Shown here: in pieces, positions 44,375 through 55,898 of the stretch
Numbering within the stretch: the stretch's first letter is position 1
Layout of the letters: every line of letters begins with the position of its first letter
DNA from: Typha latifolia
Lineage: Eukaryota; Streptophyta; Magnoliopsida; Poales; Typhaceae
Assembly (NCBI GenBank): GCA_019914945.1
Contig: CM034100.1
Coordinates: forward strand, 12,411,096-12,475,095
Length of the DNA stretch: 64,000 nt
Reading direction: 5' to 3'
Position numbers and translations under genes: made by a program
The notes under the pieces: model-generated
Told to the model about the DNA's origin: nothing
The model's input: the letters and a program-made list of their open reading frames with translations, nothing else
The model's database searches: none

Positions 44375-47200
44375 TTAATGCCTGTGACCTGATGCTCCAA
44401 AAAATAATTTCATCATACTAGTCATATTGTATGGATCTTGTTGTGTGACTTGTGTCTGTGGAGGATAATAATCAGCATTTGGATCTTGTGTCTGAGAATA
44501 CTGAGGATAATAACTAGCATATAGATTTTGTGATGGCTCCAAACAATAAATACTCGATGTACCATAATCATAGGAAGCAACATTCTTATGACGATGTCGC
44601 TTATATGTATATATATCCTTAGTTTCTCTGTCTTTAATCCTTATGTTTCCTTGATTTTCTAACAAATATAGATAGAATGATCTCACCACCATGTGTATCA
44701 TCAGGACTATGACTAGTACTAGTAGGTATACTATCTCTCGCTGCTGAACGACTCGTACCAGTCTCTGCTCTCGTCGTGGTCTCCCCCAATATCTTATCTA
44801 ATAATGGGTTATCTCTGTCATCTAATAATATGTCCTCTATTTCTCTGATCCATAGAGTTAATAGGTCTTCTTCATCAAAAATATGATTTAAATTAATCAG
44901 TTGTTCAATTTTTGCTTTTCTTCTTAAATTTCTCTTCCTCAATCTCATATTATAATGACAAAAAACTAACTTCTTCAATCTTTCTATTGTCAATCGGTTG
45001 CGTGTTTTTGTGTAGATTAAGAAGAAAGTAGACTAATTTTTTTTCACACTGTGATAAAAATATAGTTTGACTTCAAATCTTCTTTGCTATTGGCGTCAAA
45101 TTTGGTGCCTCCTCCTATCCATAGATAGACCATTATTCAGCTGGAGTATTATAAGATATAACTACAGTAACTTTAGTAGTACTGAATTGCCCAGCTCTCA
45201 ATCTATATCTCTCAATCTGAAATCAGAAATATATTATTGCATACTGATTATATTGAAAGTTAAAACTTGAAACAAATAATAATAAAATTATTTAATTGAA
45301 TTATAACTCACTTCTTTATCGCAAAGTATTTGTTTATGAATATCGAGCTCAAGCCTGTTGATTACCTTCCTAACTTCTAACAAGACTTCACTATCATTAT
45401 TGACATTTGTAGAGAATTGAAATATTAGATTAAGAAAATACTCTGTAGAAATTTAAAATTTATAAGCATTCAAGTTTTTAAATATTCATAAATAAAAATA
45501 AATTAGTAAATTAAAACTTAAAACTTAAAAACATGCTTACCAGCAGTGTGTATATCTCTATGTAGTTGTCTGTTTTATTTAGAATCAATCATCTTTCACC
45601 ACTTTCTATAACTTTTGCTTATATTTTTTTATTGATTTTACTATGTCCATTGCCTCATGTAAGAAACTCATTTCAGACTTGTCATCACTGTCTACAAGTC
45701 TTAATACTTTGACAAAATGCTCAAATATTGCGGTGGCAATTGTAATATTATCCTAAAATGTATTTCTAAGAGCTATATTTTTTAAAGTTTCACCTAAAGA
45801 TTTATCTTTAGGTTTCATATTTTTAATTTTTATAGACTACTCTTATGATGTAAACATCCGCATAATATCATTCTTGTAGCGCATGATGCTCTCCAAGGCT
45901 AAAAAATAAGTAGCAAATCTATTTACATCGGATTTGATGATCTCCCTATCACCAGTCATCTGCCTGAGTAAATTAAGAACCCAACAATATTTATATATAA
46001 AATTTGTCAACCTCTATCCTTCATTTATGACCATATCAATTTCAGGCTTTTTTGCAATATCCTCTAATATTATATTAATACAATGTGCAGCACATGACGT
46101 CTAATATAAATGAGGTCTTTTTATCATAAGTAAATTTTCAACAGCTTTATAATCGGCCCTATTATCAGTAACCATTTGGACTATTTTTTTTTCATCGATT
46201 TCTTGTATCACCTCATCTATCAATTGACAAATATAATCTATATTTTTAAAATGAGCAGGAGCATCCACAGACTTCTGAAATATTGTTCCATGCCAGAGTA
46301 CACTAAGAAATTAATTATATTTATTTTGTTTTGTGTACTCCACCCATTACACATCAGTGTATAACCAAATTTATCTCAATACCGTTTAAATGTCTCAATA
46401 TAAGTAAGAAGCTCATCTATCTCTAAGTCAAGATATTTAGTAGCAATATCATTTGAACTAGAAGATGGAACACAATGCCCTACTGATTGTATAGCATCCA
46501 CCATAGTGTGATAATAAGGACTATTAGCTACATTAAAAAGAATATTGATGTAGAAGTAAAATTTAGAGATAGTTCTACCAATGTGTTTATTTGTATTTTT
46601 AATTCCTTTGAGAGCTGTCTTGATGGAATTTTGTGTACAACCCCTCTTTTTCTGAAGATATGTATTTATTTGTCCAATATTTATAAACTATGCTATAACA
46701 CTAGGAGTTCTATGGGTAGAATTGCTGCCCCCATATTCTCTTTCTCCCTGTATATTAATTGATCTGGATCTTTGAAAGTTACCACCAGTGTTTCTTCTCA
46801 TCTTTTTCTCTCCTCTATACATATTTCTGCTCTTTTTTATTGCTCTCTTTATCTATCTCTTCTCCTCATTCTTCCCACTTTGCTCACTGCTATCATCATC
46901 AGTGTGTATAGGATTATGTATCAATTCTTCACGAACCATTGACTTTCTTTGTTGTGTAGATTGTTTATCTTTCGTTTTGCCAATTAAATGAGCCAACATC
47001 TGCTTTCTAACTTCTAAGGACACTTGAGTGCAAGTTGCTATATTTTTTTGTCTTCCAGCTATATGTTCTTTCAAACGGCTGACACTACTACTCATTTTCT
47101 TTCCACACCAGTTGTATTTAACACGTCTTTTATCTTGCCCAATAGTGCTGCAATGTTGTCACCTAATGTCGGTATCATATGACTTTTCTTTTAGAGCCAT
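44375..47200 (-). pseudogene. hAT-family transposase relic (BED finger, DUF659, hAT dimerisation)
   Basis: Minus-strand order is that of plant hAT transposases. The BED-type finger at 47000-47130 reads KYNWCGKKMSSSVSRLKEHI: the first of its two Cys is now Tyr, while the His and last Cys regions remain. A linker to 46850 follows. The DUF659/catalytic region at 45540-46400 has FGYTLMCNGWS, a degraded copy of the usual T-DGW block, IVQMVTDNRADYKAVENLL and AAHCINLILEDI. The dimerisation end at 44634-44993 has RLKKLVFCHYNMRLRKRNL. A Tyr/Gln/Pro-rich C-terminal tail runs to 44375. Numerous stops and frameshifts; dead. A subterminal region rich in GGATCGG/CCGAAAC words at 47690-47815 probably marks the element's right end; no left end or 8-bp duplication was identified. 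Confidence 0.75.
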
Positions 47201-47884
47201 TGATATTTTAATTTTGTAACTAAAAAATATAAACAAAAATCAAAATAAAATATAAAATAATTTAAAATTTACGAAAATAAAACCCTCTCAAATTTTTTTC
47301 AATTTTTTTTCTTTACTTTTTTCTAATTTTCAGTTTCCACCCCTCTCAGCCTCTCTCAGTTTCTCAACTCTCAAGTTCTCAACAATAATAGGGTGTTGCT
47401 GTTAGTGCGGCTGCTTGTTGCGCACCTACAGCAGCAGCACACCAGCTGCTGCTACAGCTGTGGTGAAGCAGCAGCAGCAGGTGCGCAATAAAAAGAAAGA
47501 AAGAAAGAAAGGAATTAAAACTGAAAAAAAAACTCACTCGAGGTCGTCGGATGTCGAGGTCGTTAGATCTTCGTTGGAGAACGTCACCGATTGAGAAAGA
47601 GACCCGTGAGAAAGAGAAAGAAAGAAAAGAAAGAAAGAGAGAGAGAGAGAAAAGGGAGAAAGAGAGGCAGGTGGGTTGGGGGGACACCCAGATCGGATCC
47701 GACCCGTTCCTACTCGTTTCTGTCGGGATCAGCCAAAACGGCCAAACCTGATCGAAACAGATCGGGTTTCAGCTAGGATCGGGATCGGCCGAAACTGGGA
47801 ACCTTGGTTGGGATCAACTGCTAATAAGAGAAATTAATAACAAAGCACTGGAGCAACGGTGGAGGGAGAATAACTGAGTAGGGG
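47201..47884. other. Right flank of the hAT relic, low-complexity and subterminal sequence
   Basis: Includes CAG/CTG-rich sequence at 47400-47490 with an inverted pair GCGCACCT...AGGTGCGC, GAAA-type repeats at 47495-47515 and 47615-47660, and the repeated ATCGGAT/GATCGG words at 47690-47800 expected for hAT subterminal regions. No gene. Confidence 0.45.
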
Positions 47885-48214
47885 TGATGCAAAATGTGAT
47901 AGAGAAGGATGAAAGAGGAAAATAAAAAGGGAAGAAATGGGGTTTCACACCTCCACCCTAAGAAATGGTTTCATACCAAAATTCTCCAGAGAATAAAATC
48001 ACATAAACTTTCGTTAAGTTCCAAAGAAAATATAACGGGTCTATATATAGACCTACAATGGAATTAAGCAAAAACACCCTACATAGAAAATAAATAAAAT
48101 ACACCCTAAATAAATCAAAATCAGAACCAGATCCCTATAGGAGGGATCATCAACTGTCGGCGCCTCCTGCGCTGGTACATATGCCATCGCGTCCTATCAG
48201 TGATATCCGCATCA
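47885..48214 (-). repeat. 3' LTR of the 4.1-kb gypsy derivative
   Basis: 330 bp, very similar along its full length to 51696-52024. Contains GGGTCTATATATAGACC, a palindromic TATA-box region, near 48037-48052. Confidence 0.9.
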
Positions 48215-48289
48215 TTATCAAATATTTGAACGGCCATAAATATGCACATCATTATCAAATAGCCAAGGCCTCCCAAGGATAATTTGACC

Positions 48290-48730
48290 CACATCCATGG
48301 TCAATACATCGCACCAGATTTTATTCTTATAATTCGTGAATTCAATTGGAACCAAATAGCGCTATTTTATTTTCAGCGTGGTTGAATTGATCCACGAAAC
48401 CTTGTAAGGATTAGGATGGGAAACCGCTCTCAGGTTTAGTTTTTAAATAATGGTGGAAGACACGGTATTTATACACCTGCCATTATCCACAATTACTTTA
48501 CAATTTTTACCTCCAATTTTCGTGAACGTGTAGAAAATGGAGCTGCGCCTCCAATCATCATTGACTTTAGGTTGAGAGAGGGCACATCTAACAACATGTA
48601 ACCTTGTGGAGTCTATGTGCCTCAGGCATCCTAGGGTATTTTCTTCCTCTTCATCTTTAAAATCTCCTTCTTCATCGTCTACATGGTGAACATATCCATC
48701 AAAGTCTTGTTCGGAGTCTTTTTTGAAGGG
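48290..48730 (-). pseudogene. Retroviral-type protease remnant
   Basis: Minus-strand frames downstream of gag read VIVDNGRCINTVSSTII (family pattern VIVD-G-C-NT-S), NPYKVSWI and TMDVGQIILGRPWLFDND, the well-conserved aspartic protease end of this gypsy group. The active-site DSG is DNG and at least two stops interrupt it. Joined to gag after a deletion that starts in the zinc knuckle. Confidence 0.7.
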
Positions 48731-48731
48731 C

Positions 48732-49766
48732 TCACTTATAACATTTGACCCGAGGATTAACCTTAGAAAAGTCTTTCTTGACGATCTTACCCTTGTATTC
48801 TATCTTGGATTGTAAAAGGCTAGGGGTAGATCGGTTAAAAGATTGATTGGCAGATTTGGCTTCATGAGGACCTATGGAGGATTTATGAATTTGAGGTCTT
48901 GTCTCGTAATTTCTTGAGATGTGGTAAGGTCTAGACTCCTCTAAGTCTTGAACTAAGTTATAGGCCTTTTCCAAAGTATCAATATTATAGACAAAAAGTT
49001 CACTTCTCAATTCTTCACGTAGGCCAGCCCTAAATCTGGACAAGATTTGCATAGGGGTTTCTGATTCTATCACGCTACAATGAACAAGCAATTCATCAAA
49101 AGCCGTAACGTAATCCTTAGCTGACTTACTCCCTTGGGTAAGTCGGTTCCATCGGTCTAGAAGTTTAGGGTACTAAGAAAGTGGGAGATATTTACGTTTT
49201 AGTTCATTTTTTATGTCAACCCAAATTTCAATTGGAAGCTCACCCCTAATCTCATGAAGAGTCTCAACGTTGGTCCGGTATTGATTTGCTTTCCTAGTCA
49301 ATTTTATGGCAGCAAACCTGACTTTACGGATTTTCGACATATCATACCATTTAAAGTAACGATCCATGTCTTTGATCCAGTCCAAGAAGTGCTGCGGATC
49401 TAGACGACCATCAAACATCGGAGCATCAATTTTAATGCTTCGAAGGTACCGTTTATCAGGATCTTGCCCATTCCCTTAAAAGTGTTGACGAGGTAAAGGA
49501 GTGGGAGATTCATCACGTTCAAGGTCAAGGCGGTGATTATTTTAAGAAGCGGTGTGCTCACGGGGTCTTTCTACCCTATATAGTTGTTCATCGGTCACCC
49601 GTTGATACCCAAGCAAAGTATCTTGAGTATCTCTAACTTATTGAGCTAATGTACCTAGTTGTCCCATAATATCGTCGAACTTCTTACTAAGTTCGGGATC
49701 CATATTGCTACTCCTGGACTCACTAGAATCACTGAGGAGATAAGCCTTACCTTTACGTGTTGGCAT
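48732..49766 (-). pseudogene. Gypsy gag with a few stops
   Basis: Begins MPTRKGKAYLLSDSSES at 49766, continues through a variable region to FDGRLDPQHFLDWIKDMDRY (about 49360-49418), the gag core, VTAFDELLVHCSVIE, and ends KVNPRVKCYK at 48732, the first half of a zinc knuckle. Only a few stops interrupt an otherwise collinear frame, so this copy decayed less than the two chromoviruses. Confidence 0.75.
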
Positions 49767-51678
49767 ACACTAATATGCAATGAGTGAGTTAGGTATTGCT
49801 TTATTATTTTTTTATTTTTTTATGTTCTATTTTTTTAATTTTTTTTATCTTTTTAATTTTATGCTTGCTAATTTTAACAAAATTAAATAGTGTTCTAACC
49901 TAATGGAATAAAGACGTCTCCTAAATTTAATCTAAATACAAATGTCTTGGTCTAAATGATATGAGATGATATGCTATGCAATCAAGAAAATCTTAAAAAT
50001 GAATACTTAATTGAATTTAGATTTTCTATTCAGGAGATTCAAAGATTAATGTCAAGATTTAATGGTTTTTAAACAAAAGTCACATTTAATAAATGCCAAA
50101 TCCTTTAAATTTCTTTCCAAAAATTAACAAAATACTAATATTCGGCACAGTTCAGCTCTTAATATAATGATTAAAGCATATAAGGTTTCTATGTAATCTC
50201 TCCCTTACTATTTGTGGACAGCAGGAATTGATAAAAGTTTAGAGATGATACTAGAAAAGAATAGCCCAAAAATATTTAATACAATGAAAAGAGCAGGTAC
50301 CTGACCATCTGAGAAAAAAAAGAATTGAAATTTAATTATTTTGTTTTCACCCTTTTTCTTCTCTCTTTGTCCACAATGTGTTGTGGTACAAATCCCTTCC
50401 GTTAGCACCGGTGAGTGGTCAGCAACAATATCGGCGACGTCGGCAGCAAGGTCCGAGACAGTGGAGAGATCGGACGGTCCGGCAGTGATGGTCGCAGTCA
50501 GCTACGGCGGGGAACGAGGCATGGGAGATCACGGCATGGGCGTCGACGTCGTCAGTGATGGCTGTAGGTGTCAAAGGGATGGCTTCGTCGGTGAAGAACG
50601 TAGTCGTCGGAGGTGGAGAAGGTGTGCTGTCGAGAAACCCTGGTAGCGGTGTCGTCGGTGGGAGCCATCGATGCGGCGTCATCGTCGTTGGGTGGAGGGC
50701 CGAGGCAGTGTCGGGTGTCGTCTGGTGTCGAGGCGGTGTCGTCTGGTGGAGCGGCAGGGTCGTGTGGCGTCGTCGGGGTAGGGGCAGAACCGGGCGGCGT
50801 CGTCGGGTGGAGCGATGTTGTCGGGTGGCGTCGTCGGGGCTGGGCTGAACCGGGGCGGCGTCGGGGCAGCAGCGACGGGAAATGGCTAGGGCTTGGTGTG
50901 AAGTGAGGGGGAGGTTGGGGATGAAGTTGGGTAACGGGTTGGGTGGTGATGAGTTGCGGGTTTAGTCTAACAAGGTTTGGGTTGTGGATTAATGGGTTTT
51001 GGTTTCAGGTTTGATGAATTTAATGGGTTTAATAGGATTGGGTTGAGTTGGAAGTGTTAGGGTTAATGGGTGTGAGTGAATTTGGGTTGGGTGGTTAATG
51101 GGTTTGGATTTGAAGCTGATTTGAAGGGGTTGGTTTCAAATTAGGGAGGGAAAATTTTGAAAATTGGAAATATTGGAGGGAGAAAAAAAAAGACAGTTTG
51201 GTGGAGGTTTAGGAAAGATAGGATTTGTTGGGATGTTGAGAAGAAATAGGAAATTTGGTAGGAAGTTTAGGGAAAGAAGGAATTGGTTGGGATTTAACAG
51301 AAATTAAGAGCCAAAAAATGAAAATTTTTGAAAATTTGAAACACTGAAAAAAAAATTCTCTTTTTTTTTACAGCAAAAGAGACGTGCTGTTTTCTCTCTC
51401 TCTCTCTCTCTTTTCAATCTATAAAAAAATAAAGATGGAACAGTAAATCACTGAATAGTGCAACAACAATTAAATTTTTGAAGGACTTGGAATCTTACGC
51501 GGTGATGATTTCACTATGATAACAGACTCTTTTTGTTCCTCGTCGACGGTAATTTCTTTGCTCGTCGTGCGCCGAATTTTTTGACGTTCCGGTGTTCGTG
51601 GAGCGATTGGTCATGCGAAGAATAAATGTGGAGCAGCATAGAACCCAGGAGGAGGGACATCTATAAACTAGGATCCTT
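49767..51678 (-). other. Long leader region of the 4.1-kb gypsy derivative
   Basis: About 1.9 kb between primer binding site and gag. It includes a GC-rich island at 50400-50900 made of degenerate GTCGTCGG/GGTGTCGTC repeats, a G-rich part at 50930-51300 with repeated GGGTTTGG/GGGTT-like words, and a CT tract at 51391-51412. Open frames on both strands in the GC-rich island are repeat artefacts. The island may be acquired sequence. Confidence 0.55.
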
Positions 51679-51691
51679 CACTCTGATACCA
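51679..51691 (-). other. Primer binding site (tRNA-Met type)
   Basis: Minus strand reads TGGTATCAGAGTG, matching the tRNA-Met primer site TGGTATCAGAG over 11 bases, four bases from the LTR end. Confidence 0.85.
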
Positions 51692-51695
51692 AAAA

Positions 51696-52024
51696 TGATG
51701 CAAAACTTGGTGGAGAAGGATGAAAGAGAAAAATAAGAAGGGAAGGAATGAGGTTTCACACCTCCACTCTAAGAAATGGTTTCATACCAAAATTCTCTAG
51801 AGAATAAAATCACATAAACTTTTATTAAGTTCCAAATAAAATATAACGGGTTTATATATAGACTTACAATGGAATTAAGCAAAAATATCCTATATAGGAA
51901 ATAAATAAAAGACACCCTAAATAAATCAAAATCAGAACCAGATCTCTATAGGAGGGATTATCAACTGTCGGCGCTCCTGTGCTGGTACACACGCCATCGC
52001 GTCCTATCAATGATGTCCGCATCA
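51696..52024 (-). repeat. 5' LTR of the 4.1-kb gypsy derivative
   Basis: 329 bp, starts TGATGC on both strands' ends (TGATGC...GCATCA). Differs from the 3' LTR by scattered substitutions only, indicating a younger insertion than the chromoviruses. Confidence 0.9.
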
Positions 52025-53225
52025 AGAGGCCCTTAGCAATGGAACTAGCAATGATGTTGATGATGTGGAAGAGAAAATAGCGGCAGCAACAATCAAGAGG
52101 AAGTGGTTGCGGTAGTGACAACTACAAAGAGGAGGCTACGGTAGTAGTGAAGAGGAGGGTGTGGCGGTGAACACAAACAATGAGGGAGAATGAGCTCTAA
52201 CGATGATTGGGGTGAAGAGATGATGGCGATGACAAAGCAAAGGCGAAAGTTGTGATGATGAAATGACTATGTTAGCAGTAGAGATTATAGTGTAGGTAGC
52301 TGATGGGAAGTGGTTAGAGAAGCATTAATCGACGGAGTAGTGATCGGCGAAGTGTTGGTCCATAGGGCGATGGTGTTGATTAGAGATCGAGACAATACAA
52401 ATGATGGTGGGAGGCCGTGGTGATCTCCAGTAGCCAATTTGATGTGGTTGGTGGATGAAGTGACACCATCAGTAGTGGATGCACTGGAGACCAAAGAAGA
52501 GGTGGTTGTGGTAAGAGGGTTGGTCCGAGTAGCTCGAGGTGGAAGATGTAGGTTGTGGCTTGGTTTATAGGTGGGTAGGGAAATAAAGAGAGGGGAAGAT
52601 GAAGTTGGTCACGTGAGTGATAATAGGGGTTTAGTGGATTGGGTTAGTTTGGATTGCTTGGAGAGAAGATTGGGTTGGGTTTATGTAGGACACGTGAGAA
52701 ACAATTGAAATAGGAGGGAATTTGGTGGAATTTAGGGGATGGGAAAGACAATTCAAAATTTGGATATTAATGGTAAAATTAGGATTTAATGAGAGGGTTA
52801 AGGAAAGGGATATAGATTATTGGATTGATAAAGAAAAAATGCTAAATTTGTTGAGATACCATAAATTTGATATTTTTATTAACATACGGCCTTTTTTTTT
52901 CTTTACCTACCTACGACGGAGAAGAAGACTGAATAGTTGTTGTGGTGATGGATTATTGAATGATGCACGAACACTTCACTTTTAGTGACCATTGGGTATT
53001 GCTTCCAGATTTCACAGTGATGATGGGTTCTTTTCGTTCCTTTATGACGATGATGTCCTTATGCAATTCTACTTGTCATACTCAACAAGCAGAGGAGTTT
53101 GTGACATTCCAGCATTCATGGTGCGAGCGGTTGAGTGAAGAGCAAGTGTGGAGCAGTGTAGAATGTAGGAAGCGAATCGCCCTTATAATAGGATCTCTGG
53201 CTTTGAACCAAAATTGATATCAAAT
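52025..53225 (-). mobile_element. Leader remnant of an older related gypsy element
   Basis: The end of this block, about 52980-53225, parallels the leader end of the 4.1-kb element (51480-51710): both have TTTCAC-(A)TGATG/ATGATA, TTTTTCGTTCCT, GTGGAGCAG, TAGGATC-CT, then ACCAAAA-TGAT. The central part is purine-rich. It suggests an older relative on the same strand whose 5' LTR would start near 53211, into which or beside which the younger element inserted. Confidence 0.5.
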
Positions 53226-53269
53226 GATAGTAGACAAATAACAAAAGAACAAACCTATGGAATAATGAG

Positions 53270-54178
53270 GTGTTGGAATCCACTAACCAAAAAGAAAAAT
53301 AAATGTTCTTAAAATAGTGTGAACACCACTTTCAGACATGTAAGAACACTTTTAGACACATACTTGCGCAAATGTAGTAGGGTAGCCCACGTAACACTTT
53401 GGCTAGGCGATAGGTCATAACAGAGACTTTGATATTGAGAGTATTTGTCTTTTTTTATTATAATAATTTTAGTTTATTTGTCCTTTTAGGGTTTGCCTAA
53501 AAGGCTTGTTGTCTTCTTATCTTAATGAATGTTTTGGGACTTTGAGATCATCTACTTTCTTTTTCATTAGTAGATTCTAACACCCTAGTAGTCGATTCTA
53601 CAAGTTTGCTTTTTTGTTCCTCTTTGCCTACCATCGTTCTATATAAATGTAAGTATCAAAGCTGAAGATCGTAGTATAAATATAATCTGTTTCTCAACTT
53701 CTACGTTGTTCTGCATGTATTCTTCACTTGACCATTCGCATCATGAATGCCGGATGTCATGAACTCCATTGAACATCATGAATGCCGGATCTTAGAAGAT
53801 TTGTTTCTTTTATGGTATCTCAACAAATTTAGTCTTTTCTTTTTCTTATTGATCCCAACAACCTCTATCCTTTTCCTTATTCCTCTTATTAAATCCTATT
53901 TTCACCAGTACTATCCAAATTTGAATTACCTTTCCCCTTATACTAATATTTCTCTCCAATTCCAATTGCTTCCAGCATGTCCTACCTTAACCCAATCTTG
54001 TCTTCTCTCCAAATCGAAACCAACCCAAACAACACTCACACTCGACCGATCCACTAACCTCCTTCCAACTCTACTCATGCTGTTGCTGCTGCCCAACGGC
54101 AGATCGCTGCATTCCCACCACTATACTTTGCCACCATCCATTGCCTGTGTCATGACGTGCTCTGTAGGGGATTAGCCG
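53270..54178 (+). mobile_element. Probable Ty1/copia 5' fragment (LTR, primer site, gag start)
   Basis: An LTR-like block starts TGTTGGAATCC at 53274, the common start of copia LTRs, and contains a TATA box TATATAAATG at about 53640. At 53813 TGGTATCTCAACA resembles a tRNA-Met primer binding site. A short frame from 53977 (MSYLNPILSSLQIE) could be a gag start, then stops. A 16-base direct repeat CATCATGAATGCCGGAT occurs at about 53738 and 53775. Boundaries are uncertain and no pol is present. Confidence 0.35.
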
Positions 54179-54384
54179 TAACATTCTCCTTAGTTAGACT
54201 TTATCATCTTTAATAGTTCTTTTCTTAAATTTTTGTGTGAAATTATTTTTCTTGAACCTTGATAGTTATAACTTGAGTGCCTTACATTTCAACTGCAATA
54301 TATTTTGGCAAGAGCTTTAAATCTTCCATTGTGCTAATTTATGTTATTGCTTAGGGTTTCAACTTTTGTTAATTGTCATTGCAG

Positions 54385-54465
54385 ATTCTCAAGTTCTAAT
54401 TTGAAGGGGATTTCTTTCTAGTTAGGGGGTGGGTAGCTTGAAGCCTGTCAAAGGTTTTGCATAAG
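54385..54465 (+). other. Untranslated exon of the FAM133-like gene
   Basis: Bounded by a good acceptor (TCATTGCAG) and donor (ATAAG|GTAAGAAAG). It has no ATG-led frame of note and is separated from the coding exon by a T-rich 676-base intron. Assignment to this gene rests on position and splice signals only. Confidence 0.5.
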
Positions 54466-55141
54466 GTAAGAAAGTTGATCTCATGTTCTCTCTTCATCTT
54501 TTCATGTTATTAGGAATATAGTATAATCAAGAAATTGTACTATGTAAGATTTAAAAAGTAAGATGTATCTCCAAAATTGATATTGCATGTCCATTTTTAG
54601 TTGTCCCTGAGCAAGCTGGTAATTGTTGTGAAAATTTTTATTCCTAACCATGGCTTATTATTGCCTTTATTTTTCACTGTCTTTGTGAGAATTATTGTAG
54701 ATTCTGTTTTTCTGGATGTTTAGTTTGACTTTGTTTGTTCATTTCTCTGTTTATTTATTAATGTTTATGCATTTCCAACAGTGATGATATTTGGCATTAG
54801 AAACCACTTAGTTTATATGTACAAAATTAAATATAGGGAAACTTTAATGTAACAGACTATACGTGTAAACGGATGTTCTCTTGAAAGGATTTCACCATCT
54901 GCAAATCACACTTTTAGGTTTTCTGGTAAATGGAACAAAAAATAGCCTCTCAATATAATAAATGTGGTCGCTGCTTAAGGGAACTACATAACTGAGGTTA
55001 CTAGAAATAACTAAATTCCAATATGTACCTATAAAAATAGTTAAATTTTATGGAATTTGAGATTTAAGATGCATGAAGAACTAACATCAATTTTTTCTCT
55101 TTATGAGATGCACTTCCTTGCATCTTTTCACCATTATGCAG

Positions 55142-55169
55142 GTGTCAAGTCTGCACTTTATATCACTGG
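55142..55169 (+). other. Splice acceptor and short leader of the FAM133-like coding exon
   Basis: The acceptor TTATGCAG ends at 55141; 28 bases of leader precede the ATG at 55170. Confidence 0.55.
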
Positions 55170-55898
55170 ATGGACAACAAAAAGTTCCTGCAGTTGGTTG
55201 AAGAGAAGAAGAAGAGGATCCTGGAGAAGAAAGAAGCCCCACTGAAATGGGAGCAGAAATTGGAAGCTGCAGCCAAGGCAAAAGCTGATGCAGAAGCGAA
55301 GGAAAGGAAGTTGAAATCAGTAAAGCAGAAGAGGAAGACTGATTCTTCATCAGACTATGATAGTGACTCTGACAACAGTGACACTTACAGGAAGAATAGG
55401 AAGAGGACTCACAAGAAGCACCGCAGACATGGATCAAAGCGAAAGAGCTCAAGTGATGAAAGCAGTAGTGATGAATATGAGAGTGGCTCTGAGAAAGAAC
55501 AACGGAGGAAGAGACATTCCCATAAGAGGAGGCATAGACACCATTCTAGAACAGATTCTGATAGCTCAAGTTCAAACAGCGAAGATGATGAAGTGAGAGC
55601 TACTAGAAGAGGTCATCCTAGGCATCATAAGAGGCATCATTGGTCAGCAGATGATGACACGGTGTTGGACTCTGGAGAGAAGACCCAGAAGACCAGGGTG
55701 AAGCACAAGCGTCGCCACAGGCAGTCAAGCACTGACAATTCTCTCTCAGATTCTGAGGACCCCAAGAATGGGTGCCATCACAGTCATCGGCACCACAGTC
55801 ACCGCCACCGTGGACATCATCAGAATTCAGTGGAGCCTAACGGGAGTCTGGAGGAGAAAGATGGCAAGCATTCCCTTAACGGAAATAGCAATCACTGA
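55170..55898 (+). CDS. FAM133-like basic Ser/Arg/His-rich nuclear protein
   Basis: A 242-aa protein in one coding exon. Residues 1-55 form a charged helix or coiled coil (MDNKKFLQLVEEKKKRILEK, then APLKWEQKLEAAAKAKADAE), characteristic of plant FAM133-like proteins. The rest is low-complexity: acidic Ser/Asp clusters alternate with Lys/Arg/His-rich stretches (RKNRKRTHKKHRRHGSKRK, HHSHRHHSHRHRGHH), resembling the RS-like domains of nuclear-speckle and spliceosome-associated proteins. Nuclear localisation is very likely; the molecular role is unknown, with an RNA-processing link only by analogy. The start is supported by the conserved MDNKKFL start and the acceptor 28 bases upstream. The gene has at least one untranslated upstream exon (54385-54465). 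Confidence 0.85.
   Translation: MDNKKFLQLVEEKKKRILEKKEAPLKWEQKLEAAAKAKADAEAKERKLKSVKQKRKTDSSSDYDSDSDNSDTYRKNRKRTHKKHRRHGSKRKSSSDESSSDEYESGSEKEQRRKRHSHKRRHRHHSRTDSDSSSSNSEDDEVRATRRGHPRHHKRHHWSADDDTVLDSGEKTQKTRVKHKRRHRQSSTDNSLSDSEDPKNGCHHSHRHHSHRHRGHHQNSVEPNGSLEEKDGKHSLNGNSNH

Larger units (their letters stand above)
47885..52024 (-). mobile_element. Gag-protease-only Ty3/gypsy derivative, minus strand (4140 bp)
   Basis: Two 330-bp LTRs (47885-48214 and 51696-52024) with TGATGC/GCATCA termini, a tRNA-Met-like primer binding site at 51679-51691, a long leader, and gag followed directly by a protease remnant; no reverse transcriptase, RNase H or integrase. The flanks AGGGG (47880-47884) and AGAGG (52025-52029) are a candidate 5-bp duplication with one mismatch. 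Either an internal deletion derivative or a non-autonomous lineage that relies on a related element. Confidence 0.8.

Noticed and set aside
50341..50906. Overlapping Gly/Arg/Val-rich frames on both strands
   Set aside because: Artefacts of the GC-rich repeat island in a retrotransposon leader; all frames are biased the same way.
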